DNA from: Chryseobacterium balustinum
GTDB taxonomy: Bacteria > Bacteroidota > Bacteroidia > Flavobacteriales > Weeksellaceae
Length of the DNA: 64,000 nt
Assembly (NCBI RefSeq): GCF_900168205.1
Contig: NZ_FUZE01000013.1
Span: 1-64,000, forward strand
Direction: 5' to 3'
A program made the position numbers and the translations under genes. This document shows positions 7,520-16,688 of this stretch, piece after piece. The stretch's first letter is position 1, and every line of letters begins with the position of its first letter. The notes below the pieces were generated by a model. The model made no database searches and was not told the origin of the DNA. It saw only the letters and a list, made by a program, of their open reading frames with translations.

Positions 7520-9589
7520 ATGTCTTTACATTTTAATCCCAGAGATGTTACCTGGTTAGCATTTAACGAAAGAGTTTTACAGGAAGCAATGGACGAAAAC
7601 GTGCCGCTTCATCTCAGAATTCGTTTTCTTGGGATTTTTTCAAATAATCTGGATGAGTTTTTCAGAGTGCGTGTTGCCGGTCTGAAGCGTGCGATGGATT
7701 TTAAAGAAAAGGTAATTGCAGAATCATTTTATCAGCCGCCATCGAAAATTCTTCAGAGGATTAATGAAATTGTTATTACCCAACAGGCAGACTTCGATAA
7801 AACCTGGAAAAAAATTCAGCTTGAAATGGCAGAGCAGAAAGTTTTCATTAAAACTTCAAGAAACCTCACAGCCAAACAGAAAGAATTTGTACGACAATAT
7901 TTTGATGAAGTGGTAGAAGCGAATGTCATCCCGATTCTCCTTCACGAAAACACGCCTATGCCTTACATGAGAGACAAAAGTTTGTATCTCGGTGTTGCCA
8001 TGAGAAAAAAAGACTGGAATTATCACAGTAACTATGCAATTATTGAGATTCCTTCACGTTTTGTGGGAAGATTTGTACTCTTACCAACTGAAGATCCTGA
8101 GGAAAAAAATGTCATGTTGCTTGAAGATGTTATCACTTTCAACTTGCCACATATCTTTTCTTATTTCGGATATGATGAATTTTCTGCCCATTCTTTTAAA
8201 GTAACGAAAGATGCAGAAATGGATATTGATAATGACATCAAAACCAATTTTGCCGAAAAAATAGAAAAAGGACTTAAAAACCGTAGAAAAGGAAAACCTA
8301 CCCGTTTTGTTTTTGATAAAGACATGGATAAGGCAATGCTAGAATTGCTTATCCGAAAATTAAATTTAAGTAAAAAAGACAGCATTATTCCTGGTGGAAA
8401 GATTCATAATTTCAAACATTTTATGGATTTCCCTGATGTTATTGAATACAGCAAGAAACCGGTGGAAAGAACGTCTTTTACGCATCAGGCTTTTGAGCAT
8501 GGTGAAAGAGTGACAGACGTTATTCAGAAACAAGATGTTTTACTGAGTTTTCCGTATCACACTTACACACCGGTAATCGATTTGTTGCGTGAAGCAGCCA
8601 TGGATCCGGATGTAAAATCTATTCAGATTACCGCTTACCGTTTGGCGAGTAATTCAAAAATAAGCAATGCGTTGATTTATGCTGCCAGAAACGGCAAAGA
8701 AGTAACGGTAATGCTCGAACTTCAGGCAAGATTTGATGAAGAATCGAATTTGATGTGGAAAGAAATGTTTGAACCTGAAGGAATCACTGTTTTAATAGGT
8801 ATTCCTGACAAAAAAGTACACGCTAAGCTTTGTATCATCAAAAAAAGGGTACATAACAAAACTCTGCAATATGGTTTTGTAAGCACTGGAAATTTTAACG
8901 AAAAAACAGCCAAAATTTATGGTGATCATTTGATAATGACTTCTGACAGAGGCATTATGGCAGATATCAATAAAGTTTTTACGGTACTCAAAAAACCAAA
9001 GGAAGATTATTTATCGGTTCTAAAGACTTGTAAAAAGCTGATGGTTTGTCCGCAGTTTATGCGTGAAAAAATTGTGCATTATATCGATAAAGAAATTGAA
9101 GAAGCCAAAGCCGGAAGAAAAGCGGAAATGATCATCAAGGCAAATTCGGTAAGCGACCGTGCTCTAATCAGTAAAATGTATGAGGCTGCAGAAGCAGGTG
9201 TAGTTATCAGAGTGATTGTACGAGGAATCTATTGCGCGATCAACCAGAAAGAATTTAAACAGAAAATTAAAGCCATAAGCATTGTTGATGAATATCTGGA
9301 GCATGCAAGAGTGATGTATTTTTACAATAAAGGCTCTGAAGACATCTACATTTCTTCTGCCGATTGGATGAATCGAAATTTGGATTACAGAATAGAAGCT
9401 GCCGCAAAAATCTCCGATAAAAATCTTAAAAAAGAACTGAAAGACATTCTTGATATCCAGTTAAAAGACAACGTAAAGGCGAGAATTTTAGATAAAAAAC
9501 TGAGCAACGAATACATCAGCAATGGGGAAAAAGAATGCCGATCACAGATTGAAACGTATAAATATCTGAAAGCAAAAACAGGAAAATAG
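7520..9589 (+). CDS. ppk1: Polyphosphate kinase 1
   Basis: The start is set at the ATG at 7520 (MSLHFNPRDVTWLAFNERVL) rather than the TTG at 7499, because the family begins with this N-domain motif. The 689-aa enzyme reversibly polymerises the gamma-phosphate of ATP into polyphosphate. The two phospholipase-D-like C domains carry the catalytic histidines: the autophosphorylated His about 434 in VHAKLCIIKKR and a second about 595 in LEHARVMYFYN. The STGNFNEKTAKIYGDH segment is also typical. It is followed 147 bp later by the exopolyphosphatase gene on the same strand, so synthesis and degradation of polyP are encoded side by side. Confidence 0.97.
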   Translation: MSLHFNPRDVTWLAFNERVLQEAMDENVPLHLRIRFLGIFSNNLDEFFRVRVAGLKRAMDFKEKVIAESFYQPPSKILQRINEIVITQQADFDKTWKKIQLEMAEQKVFIKTSRNLTAKQKEFVRQYFDEVVEANVIPILLHENTPMPYMRDKSLYLGVAMRKKDWNYHSNYAIIEIPSRFVGRFVLLPTEDPEEKNVMLLEDVITFNLPHIFSYFGYDEFSAHSFKVTKDAEMDIDNDIKTNFAEKIEKGLKNRRKGKPTRFVFDKDMDKAMLELLIRKLNLSKKDSIIPGGKIHNFKHFMDFPDVIEYSKKPVERTSFTHQAFEHGERVTDVIQKQDVLLSFPYHTYTPVIDLLREAAMDPDVKSIQITAYRLASNSKISNALIYAARNGKEVTVMLELQARFDEESNLMWKEMFEPEGITVLIGIPDKKVHAKLCIIKKRVHNKTLQYGFVSTGNFNEKTAKIYGDHLIMTSDRGIMADINKVFTVLKKPKEDYLSVLKTCKKLMVCPQFMREKIVHYIDKEIEEAKAGRKAEMIIKANSVSDRALISKMYEAAEAGVVIRVIVRGIYCAINQKEFKQKIKAISIVDEYLEHARVMYFYNKGSEDIYISSADWMNRNLDYRIEAAAKISDKNLKKELKDILDIQLKDNVKARILDKKLSNEYISNGEKECRSQIETYKYLKAKTGK

Positions 9590-9736
9590 ATTTTTAAAAC
9601 ATTAAGAATATTAAATTTAAGAATCAATATCAAACACCCGTTGAAATTAACATTAAGAATTAAATTTCGTAAATTCGGCTTATAAAAACACAAGTTTTAA
9701 AATTTAAACAACTGTAAATCAATAAAATACAATCAA

Positions 9737-10636
9737 ATGATCATTGCAGCGATAGACATAGGAAGTAATGCAGCCCGACTTTTAATCAATGAGGTAAAAA
9801 TTCAAAACGGTAAACCCGAGTTTATTAAACTAAACCTTCTCCGAATACCTCTGCGACTGGGAATGGATGTGTTCACTCTTGGAAAAATCGGCGCCGAAAG
9901 AGAAAAAATGGTCTTAGATTCTATGAAAATTTTCAGTGATTTGATGAAAGTTTATAAAGTAGAACATTACAGAGCCTGCGCAACCAGCGCCATGCGTGAT
10001 GCCGAAAATGGTAAAGAAATTATTGAAAAAGTAAAAGATCACTCAGATCTTATTATAGAAATTATTTCAGGAGACGAAGAAGCAACTTTAGTCTATGAAA
10101 ATCACGTTGCAGAAGGTCTCGATAAAGATTTCGCCTATCTTTATGTAGACGTTGGCGGTGGTTCTACCGAACTTACTTTCTATGAAAATGATAAAATGGT
10201 CTACGAAAAATCTTTCAACATCGGAACAATTCGTCTTCTCAACAATCTCGTGACAGAAGACAACTGGAAAGAAATGAAAGAAGAAATTAAGGCAAATATC
10301 AACAGTAAAAAACAGATTGTAGCCATCGGCTCCGGCGGAAACATCAACAAAGTTTTCTCTATGAGCAAAACCAAAGACGGAAAACCAATGTCTATTGCTT
10401 ATCTAAAAAAAGCTTATAAAGAATTCAATGATTTAACTGTTGACGAAAGAATGACAAAATACGGTTTCAGAGAAGACAGAGCCGATGTTTTGGTTCATGC
10501 TTTGAAAATCTACAATTTTGTGATGCATTGGGCAGATATTAATAAAATTTTTGTACCGAAAATATCAGTTGCGGATGGTTTGATTCATAATATTTATGAA
10601 AGGGTTTCAGGGGAGAAACAGAATAATCAACTTTAA
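9737..10636 (+). CDS. ppx: Exopolyphosphatase / GppA-type phosphatase
   Basis: This 299-aa member of the ASKHA fold has the phosphate-1 motif AAIDIGSNAARLLI at residues 3-16, the phosphate-2 motif YVDVGGGSTELTFY at about 135-148 and AIGSGGNINKVF at about 201. It lacks the C-terminal HD-like extension of the roughly 500-aa E. coli Ppx and so is the short form common in Bacteroidota. It removes terminal phosphates from polyphosphate, or hydrolyses pppGpp; the sequence cannot separate the two. Its place directly after ppk1 favours polyP turnover. Confidence 0.92.
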   Translation: MIIAAIDIGSNAARLLINEVKIQNGKPEFIKLNLLRIPLRLGMDVFTLGKIGAEREKMVLDSMKIFSDLMKVYKVEHYRACATSAMRDAENGKEIIEKVKDHSDLIIEIISGDEEATLVYENHVAEGLDKDFAYLYVDVGGGSTELTFYENDKMVYEKSFNIGTIRLLNNLVTEDNWKEMKEEIKANINSKKQIVAIGSGGNINKVFSMSKTKDGKPMSIAYLKKAYKEFNDLTVDERMTKYGFREDRADVLVHALKIYNFVMHWADINKIFVPKISVADGLIHNIYERVSGEKQNNQL

Positions 10637-10696
10637 GTTTTTTAATCTATTAATTTCAAAAACTAAGGCTTTTTGGATGATTTTATATAACGAATT

Positions 10697-11668
10697 ATGT
10701 ATTTCAAGAAAGTTTCAATAATTTATTTTATACTTATTAATATTTTTATTTATTCTCAATTTGAAAGAAAAAAAATAGAAACTGATAGCAGCTACATTGA
10801 AATAGTCAAGAATTCAAAATATAAAGTCTTCAATGAAATATATAAGTCTAAAGATTCCATTTGGAGCAGAGTTACATTCATAGATGATACACTAAAATTA
10901 AACAGTGAAGGCTGGACTACAAAACAGCATAAACGGTTAGGAATTTGGCAAGAATATAATGAAAATGGTGATTTGATGTATACAAGAGATTATGATAATA
11001 ACACGTGTATTATTAATTCAAATCTTTACCCATATCATAATTTATTAGTTGAGACGAAAAAAAAAGCTGACAAATTGATTCTTGAAAATTATGGCGAAAA
11101 GTTTATGAATAATCATGTAATTTTCGAGTTTTATTGCTACGCATATCAAGATGGTAAATATGTTGGTTCTTGGGATGAGCCTCTCTCTGGCAAACCTAAT
11201 TCATTTATTTTCGATTACAGTGTAAGATTAAAAAAAACTGATAAGCCAATCTATTTACGAATCGAAATTAATAAAAATGGAAGGCTTGTTCCGCAAGAAC
11301 ACTATTATAATTACGCTGGTTTTGAAAAAATTGAAGAAAAAAATAGAATATTCAGAATTTCAAAAGAAAATGCAATCGCAATTGCAAATACAAAGGGACT
11401 AAAAAATAACAACAATAGTAAAGTTCAAGAGTATTTAATTTGGGAAAATCAGAAAACTAATGGATATTTTAGATATTATATTACAAATCTAGTTGATAAA
11501 ATCCACTATGAAAAATCTGAGGACAGAAAGGGTATAGTATATAAATTTGATGTTTATGTTTTCAATCCATGGACAGGAAAATTCATAGAAAAAAAGAAAA
11601 TGAAATCTATTGAAGAGTCAGGGAAACGAAGTGACCATACAACAGGACTTCTACCTGACATAGAATAA
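10697..11668 (+). CDS. Secreted protein of unknown function
   Basis: The 323-aa product begins with a signal peptide (FKKVSIIYFILINIFIYSQ, the YSQ type common in this phylum). The mature part has a MORN-like stretch (LGIWQEYNENGDLMYTRDYD) resembling toxin-antitoxin-independent 'wwAAYY' repeat proteins. A central beta-rich region (YLRIEINKNGRLVPQEHYYNY) resembles the TonB C-terminal-like fold used by many secreted flavobacterial proteins, but it has no transmembrane anchor. It follows ppx by 60 bp on the same strand and has lower GC and many AAA/TAT codons, which may mark an accessory gene. No function can be assigned. Confidence 0.6.
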   Translation: MYFKKVSIIYFILINIFIYSQFERKKIETDSSYIEIVKNSKYKVFNEIYKSKDSIWSRVTFIDDTLKLNSEGWTTKQHKRLGIWQEYNENGDLMYTRDYDNNTCIINSNLYPYHNLLVETKKKADKLILENYGEKFMNNHVIFEFYCYAYQDGKYVGSWDEPLSGKPNSFIFDYSVRLKKTDKPIYLRIEINKNGRLVPQEHYYNYAGFEKIEEKNRIFRISKENAIAIANTKGLKNNNNSKVQEYLIWENQKTNGYFRYYITNLVDKIHYEKSEDRKGIVYKFDVYVFNPWTGKFIEKKKMKSIEESGKRSDHTTGLLPDIE

Positions 11669-11848
11669 TTACGCAAAAAAAAATCCCAAAATAAAATCAT
11701 ATTACTTATTTTAATCAAACATAAATAATTAACAATTTATTTAAGAACACTCATAATAATAACAAATTATTAATCAAATCTTAAAATTCGCTTAAAAGCC
11801 TCACAACTTTCAATTCTCATTTTTGCACAAATCTATAATCGAGTAAAA

Positions 11849-14800
11849 ATGAAAAACAAATACCTTTTGAGAGGCTTACTTCCTATTGCTGCTTTATTTC
11901 ACGGCGCAGTTTCGGGACAAAGCACATTAGTTCACTATTGGAACTTTAATAACAATGCATCTGTTTCCGCTATTATAACACCTACTTCAACACTTTTGAA
12001 CGGTTCTATCACTGCAGTTTCTACAGGAACAGGAAATACAGATACCTTCATTGATTTTGCTGGCGGAACATCACAAAACTTTAATGTAGATAATTTAAAT
12101 GCAAGAAACGGAGATGCTTCCGGAACGCATTTGAGATACAATTATCCTATCAACGGAAATGTGCAATTTAATTTGCCAACCACAGGATATAACAATGTTG
12201 TTGTAAAGTTTTCTACAAGAAGATCAGGTTCGGGTGCAGGAAATCAAAGTTGGTCTTACTCTTTAGACGGAACTACTTTTGTACCGTATCAAACGGTTAC
12301 TTCACAAGACGCCAATCCACAACTCATCACGTTTGATTTTTCGAATGTGATAGGAGTTTCAAACAACCCTAATTTTAAATTAAAAGTTGAATTTTCTCAA
12401 GGAGGTGGCGGAGCTGTTGGAAATAACAGATTCGATAATTTCACACTTGATGCAACTTCAGTTGGCGGAACCGATACTACTCCAGCAACGGTTGCTTATT
12501 TGCCTGCAAACAATGTCAATAATGCTTCTACAACAGTAAATCCTACGATTACATTTAACGAAAACGTAAGATTAATCGATAATTCTGTGATTACTTCTGC
12601 AAATGCACAAAGTTTAGTTGAATTACGCTTAGGAAACTCTACAGGAAATGCAGTTCCATTTACAACAACGTTCGCAAATAATGTAATTACGGTAATTCCT
12701 ACAGGAGGTTTAGTTCCAAATCTGGCTTATTATTTAGCTTTAAAACCAAATATGGTAGAAGATACAAGCGATAATGCAGTGACCACAGTAACTTCTAGTA
12801 TTTTCACAACGGCAGGAACAAGTATTTCTTTAGATAAAACTTTAATTAAGGTTAACGAGAACGCAGGAACTTTAGCATTTAAAATAAATGTCATCAATCC
12901 TTCCAATGCAACCGTAAATTTAGTTGCAAAACCGGCTTCTTTCAATACCGCAAATAGCAGTGATTTTACCTTTACAAGCCAAACAATCAGCATCACGCCT
13001 TCTACGACAAGTGTTACGGTAAATATCCCGATTCTTGATGATACTTTGGAAGAGCAACAGGCAGAATATTTTGTTTTAGGTTTAGAAAATCCTGTAGGAA
13101 CAACAATTACCGGAGACACTACTTCTACCGTTTATATTATCGATAATGATAAAGCGGCTCCAGTTCCTTCCAACCAAATTTCATTAAATTATATCGGAAG
13201 TTTTGATCCTTCTGGAAATAATAACAGTTCAACAGAAATTGTAGTTCATGATCCTGCAACTCAAAAATTATTTACCATCAGTTCTTTAACAGATGTTTTT
13301 GATATTATTAATTTCTCTAATCCATTAGCTCCGTCGGTAATCAACACTGTAAACATGGCTCCTTATGGCGGAATTACAAGTATCGCCGTGAAAAACGGGC
13401 TTGTTGCTGTAGCCTCACCGAACGGAACAAACGCACAACAAAACGGATCGGTAGTTTTCTTTGACATCAACGGAAACTTCATGAAACAAGTCACCGTAGG
13501 AGTTTTACCGGATATGATTACATTTACTCCAGACGGAACAAAAGTAATGACCGCAAATGAAGGCGAGCCAAACGATGCTTATACGGTAGATCCTGAAGGT
13601 TCAATCAGTATTATCGATATTTCAGGTGGAATTAATAATTTAACTCAATCAAATGTCACCACACTTGGTTTTACAGGTTACAACAGCCAGGAAGCAGCAT
13701 TTATCAGTTCAGGTGGAAGAAAAGTAAAATCGACAAGCACTTTGGCGCAGGATCTTGAACCTGAATACATAGCCATCAGTCCAGATAGCCAGAAAGCATG
13801 GGTTTCTTGTCAGGAAAACAACGGAATTATCGAAGTAAATCTTAGCAACAATACTTTAGGAAATATTTGGGGATTGGGTAAAAAAGATATGAGTCTTCCG
13901 GGAAATGGTTTTGACGCTTCAGACAACAACGGCGAAATTTTGATTGCCAACTGGCCTGTAAAAGCATATTACAATCCCGATGCTATGGCATCTTTCAAAG
14001 TTGGAAATACCAATTATTTAGTAACAGCCAACGAAGGGGACGAAAAAGACTTAGGTGGATTCAGCGAAAGAACAACCGTTGGAGCGAATGGATATACTTT
14101 AGACTCAACTATTTTCCCGAATGCTTCTGTTTTAAAAGCTTCCCATAATTTAGGAAGATTCAGAGTGACCAATGTAAACGGAAACACAGACGGAGACGCA
14201 GATTTTGAAGAAATTCATGCTTTGGGAGCAAGATCTTTCTCTATTTTCAATGCAGATACAAAACAAATTGTTTATGACAGTGGAGATCAGTTTGAAAGAT
14301 ATATTGCAGCCAATCATCCTTTGATCTTTAATGCCGATAACGAAGCCAACGGAGCAAAAACCCGAAGCCGCGCAAAAGGCCCTGAGCCTGAAGGGGTGAC
14401 TTTAGGAACTATAGGAACTAAAACTTTTGCATTCATCACTCTAGAAAGAACAGGAGGTGTAATGGTCTACAATGTTACAGATCCGAATAACGTAACATTT
14501 GTAGATTACAAACATTCGAGATCGACCTCTGCATTTGGTGGAGATAACGGTCCGGAAGGGATTACCTACATTCCACCAGCAAATATGAATAACGGAAAAG
14601 GTTACGTAGTCGTTGCCAACGAAATTAGCGGAACTTTATCCATGTATGAAGTAATACCATCTTCAACATTATCGACAGGTGAAGTGAAAACAGAGAAAGC
14701 AAGCTTCAATATCTTCCCAAATCCTGTAAATAAAGGAAATACATTGTATTTCAACAGAGCTCAAGGATATGAATTGTATGATATGAGCGGAAAACTTCTT

Positions 14801-14905
14801 GGAAAAGAAAAATCAGCCCTTACCATCGACACTTCAAACCTAAACACCGGAGTTTATTTAATTAAAACTTCAGAAGGTGAAGTGAAGAGATTCATCGTGA
14901 AATAA
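11849..14905 (+). CDS. T9SS-exported choice-of-anchor I family protein with Ig-like and Calx-beta domains
   Basis: This 1018-aa exported protein starts with a signal peptide (KYLLRGLLPIAALFHGAVSG). An N-terminal jelly-roll-like segment (about 25-200) is followed by a bacterial Ig-like (Big_5) domain at about 205-330 (TTPATVAYLPANNVNNASTT), a Calx-beta domain at about 330-430 (ending VYIIDNDK), and a large seven-bladed-type region of the choice-of-anchor I family (about 440-930: FTPDGTKVMTANEGEPNDAY, GPEPEGVTLG, GDNGPEGITYIPP). The C-terminal 75 residues are a type A T9SS sorting domain (FNIFPNPVNKGNTLYF ... GVYLIKTSEGEVKRFIVK). It should cross the outer membrane through the PorX-regulated T9SS and be surface-attached or released. 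The family is linked to phytase/alkaline-phosphatase-like proteins, but its activity is unproven. Genes nearby for polyP metabolism make a phosphate role tempting, yet only inferred. Confidence 0.85.
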   Translation: MKNKYLLRGLLPIAALFHGAVSGQSTLVHYWNFNNNASVSAIITPTSTLLNGSITAVSTGTGNTDTFIDFAGGTSQNFNVDNLNARNGDASGTHLRYNYPINGNVQFNLPTTGYNNVVVKFSTRRSGSGAGNQSWSYSLDGTTFVPYQTVTSQDANPQLITFDFSNVIGVSNNPNFKLKVEFSQGGGGAVGNNRFDNFTLDATSVGGTDTTPATVAYLPANNVNNASTTVNPTITFNENVRLIDNSVITSANAQSLVELRLGNSTGNAVPFTTTFANNVITVIPTGGLVPNLAYYLALKPNMVEDTSDNAVTTVTSSIFTTAGTSISLDKTLIKVNENAGTLAFKINVINPSNATVNLVAKPASFNTANSSDFTFTSQTISITPSTTSVTVNIPILDDTLEEQQAEYFVLGLENPVGTTITGDTTSTVYIIDNDKAAPVPSNQISLNYIGSFDPSGNNNSSTEIVVHDPATQKLFTISSLTDVFDIINFSNPLAPSVINTVNMAPYGGITSIAVKNGLVAVASPNGTNAQQNGSVVFFDINGNFMKQVTVGVLPDMITFTPDGTKVMTANEGEPNDAYTVDPEGSISIIDISGGINNLTQSNVTTLGFTGYNSQEAAFISSGGRKVKSTSTLAQDLEPEYIAISPDSQKAWVSCQENNGIIEVNLSNNTLGNIWGLGKKDMSLPGNGFDASDNNGEILIANWPVKAYYNPDAMASFKVGNTNYLVTANEGDEKDLGGFSERTTVGANGYTLDSTIFPNASVLKASHNLGRFRVTNVNGNTDGDADFEEIHALGARSFSIFNADTKQIVYDSGDQFERYIAANHPLIFNADNEANGAKTRSRAKGPEPEGVTLGTIGTKTFAFITLERTGGVMVYNVTDPNNVTFVDYKHSRSTSAFGGDNGPEGITYIPPANMNNGKGYVVVANEISGTLSMYEVIPSSTLSTGEVKTEKASFNIFPNPVNKGNTLYFNRAQGYELYDMSGKLLGKEKSALTIDTSNLNTGVYLIKTSEGEVKRFIVK

Positions 14906-14982
14906 TTTTTTTTACTTAATAATTTACTTTTGTAGCCTCGGAATTTTTCTGGGGCTTTTTGCTGCAAAAAACCTTTGGCTTA

Positions 14983-16269
14983 TTAAAAGCCTTTAAGTAA
15001 ATTAATTAATTTTGAAAAACTATCATTAAAATCTTGATTGTAATCGATATTAAATATTTTCACTCCATTTTTTAATGATTTTTCTCGCTTGTGATTATCC
15101 AAAAATTGTGTTTTAGCCAAACCTTTATCCCCACCAAAAAAATCTATTGACTTAAAATGTTGAATCCCATTATATTCAATTGCTACATTTAATTCTTTAA
15201 TAAAAATATCAAACCTTTGTCCTTCCAGCCATTTAGGAGAATATTGATTAATGATGGTATAATTTGGAAACTCTTTCCTGACTAGCTGAAGCAAATGCTT
15301 TTCCATAACATAACTCCCAACTTCTTTAAATCCTTTTTCCTGCCGAATATGATTTTCTAAACTCCTATAATTATTCTTCAGTCGAGAATAAAAAATCTTT
15401 TTAACCTCATCAGAACTATATATTTTCTTGTCCCAATCTATATATTGTCTCGTAAAGCCGGAATTAATGACTAACATATCGCCTAACAAAGTGTAAGAGA
15501 TTTTATCAACATTAGCATGACTACGCAAATAATCCAAGCAAAAAAACTCTTCAATTTCCTCTAAATTTAATTGATTCAAAAATGTTAGAAATTCGTCATT
15601 ACTAATCACTGCTTTCGTACCAAATGACAAACTTCGCAAAAGTGAATGAATAATCTTTTCGGTTTTTAAATTCTCTTTTTTAAAAAGAACATATGTCAAA
15701 TATTTTCTTGGAGAAACAAGACCTTCAGCTAAAATATTATCAATCTTTTCTTTTTTACTCCAAAATTTCACATTTCGATAATGATTTAAAATGAAGTTAT
15801 TTTTATTAAACCATTCATTTTCTGAAAATGAAAATTCAACTGCCTGCATAAATTTTTTAAATTCTTCCTCAGTTTTAAATTTTGTGATAATTTCGGAAAA
15901 GTAATGAAGAATAATTCCTGATTTTCTTATATCTGTTTCACCATAAATCTTTTGCTTATTTGGTAATGCAAAACAAATAACCCAATTCATTCCATTCCCA
16001 ATTCTGATAATATCTGAACAAGGATACGCTGTTTTATCACCGACTAAATAATTTAACCCATTATAATTTATTAATTTAAATTCTTTACTAATTCCATCTT
16101 GAAAAATAATCCTATTATTATCATTTATCTCCTTTAGAAGTCTTTTTTCATTAGCATATTGAGGTTTCTTCGAACGATGAATTTTCTTTAAATCTATTCC
16201 AAAATCATTGTTGTATGACATCTCAATGAGATCATCAATATTGTTTGATGTTTTATCGGGAATTTCCAT
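14983..16269 (-). CDS. Uncharacterised protein with a C-terminal PD-(D/E)XK-like nuclease domain
   Basis: The 428-aa cytosolic protein has no signal peptide. Residues about 1-330 match nothing I recognise and are rich in Lys, Asn and Phe. Residues about 330-428 look like a Vsr/DUF559-type endonuclease fold: a leading Glu-containing helix (VMEKHLLQLVRKEFP), RFDIFIKELNVAIEYNGIQH with the acidic pair D...E-Y-x-G-x-Q-H, then TQFLDNHKREKSLKNGVKIF as the conserved K-rich helix and final strand. These are the hallmarks of metal-dependent nucleases that cut DNA. It is a single gene, with converging T9SS gene on one side and mrp-nifU on the other. No methylase or other defence gene lies near. It could be a stand-alone defence nuclease, a homing-like enzyme or a DNA-repair factor. 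Confidence 0.6.
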   Translation of the reverse strand: MEIPDKTSNNIDDLIEMSYNNDFGIDLKKIHRSKKPQYANEKRLLKEINDNNRIIFQDGISKEFKLINYNGLNYLVGDKTAYPCSDIIRIGNGMNWVICFALPNKQKIYGETDIRKSGIILHYFSEIITKFKTEEEFKKFMQAVEFSFSENEWFNKNNFILNHYRNVKFWSKKEKIDNILAEGLVSPRKYLTYVLFKKENLKTEKIIHSLLRSLSFGTKAVISNDEFLTFLNQLNLEEIEEFFCLDYLRSHANVDKISYTLLGDMLVINSGFTRQYIDWDKKIYSSDEVKKIFYSRLKNNYRSLENHIRQEKGFKEVGSYVMEKHLLQLVRKEFPNYTIINQYSPKWLEGQRFDIFIKELNVAIEYNGIQHFKSIDFFGGDKGLAKTQFLDNHKREKSLKNGVKIFNIDYNQDFNDSFSKLINLLKGF

Positions 16270-16350
16270 TTATTTTTTAAGATTTGAATAATAATAATTC
16301 TCTAATATTAAATCAATTTTCGTTTAACACAAAGAAAAAACCCACAAAAA

Positions 16351-16375
16351 AAGGCAGACCTTCAAGATCTGCCTT
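16351..16375 (-). terminator. Terminator after the nifU-like gene
   Basis: The inverted repeat AAGGCAGA...TCTGCCTT (16351-16375, 10-bp stem) is followed on the minus strand by a U-rich tract (the A-run on the plus strand at 16333-16351). It lies 24 bp after the NifU-like stop codon. Confidence 0.8.
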
Positions 16376-16398
16376 CAAAAAATATATTGTCGTATTTT

Positions 16399-16647
16399 TT
16401 ACTCTACATTTACTACCTTTTCAATTTCAGGAGCATGTTGTTTGATGCTGTTTTCTACGCCTAATTTCAATGTTGAGAAATTAAGAGAGCAAGATGAACA
16501 GTTTCCTAAAAGCTTTACAAAAACAGTATTGTCTTTTACGTCCAAAAGCTCAATATCACCGCCGTCTTTATTCAAAAACGGACGAATGCTTTCCAGAGCT
16601 TCCATTACTCGGGTTACAGTGTCTTCGTGTGTTGTATTTATCTCCAT
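16399..16647 (-). CDS. NifU-like Fe-S scaffold/carrier domain protein
   Basis: The ATG at 16647 (MEINTTHEDTVTRVMEALES) gives an 82-aa single-domain NifU C-terminal protein. An upstream TTG in frame would lie inside the mrp coding region and is not supported. The domain shows IRPFLNKDGGDIELL and the conserved cysteine pair in NCSSCSL, which binds a transient 4Fe-4S cluster for delivery to apoproteins. It follows mrp by about 40 bp on the same strand, forming a two-gene Fe-S assembly operon common in Bacteroidota. Confidence 0.92.
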   Translation of the reverse strand: MEINTTHEDTVTRVMEALESIRPFLNKDGGDIELLDVKDNTVFVKLLGNCSSCSLNFSTLKLGVENSIKQHAPEIEKVVNVE

Positions 16648-16688
16648 ATTCGGGTTTGGTTTCAAAAATGTATTTGAAATTATTTTAA

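Noticed and set aside
12730..13119. Antisense frame of 129 aa within the T9SS choice-of-anchor gene
   Set aside because: Fully internal to the Calx-beta coding region, hydrophobic shadow translation without start context.
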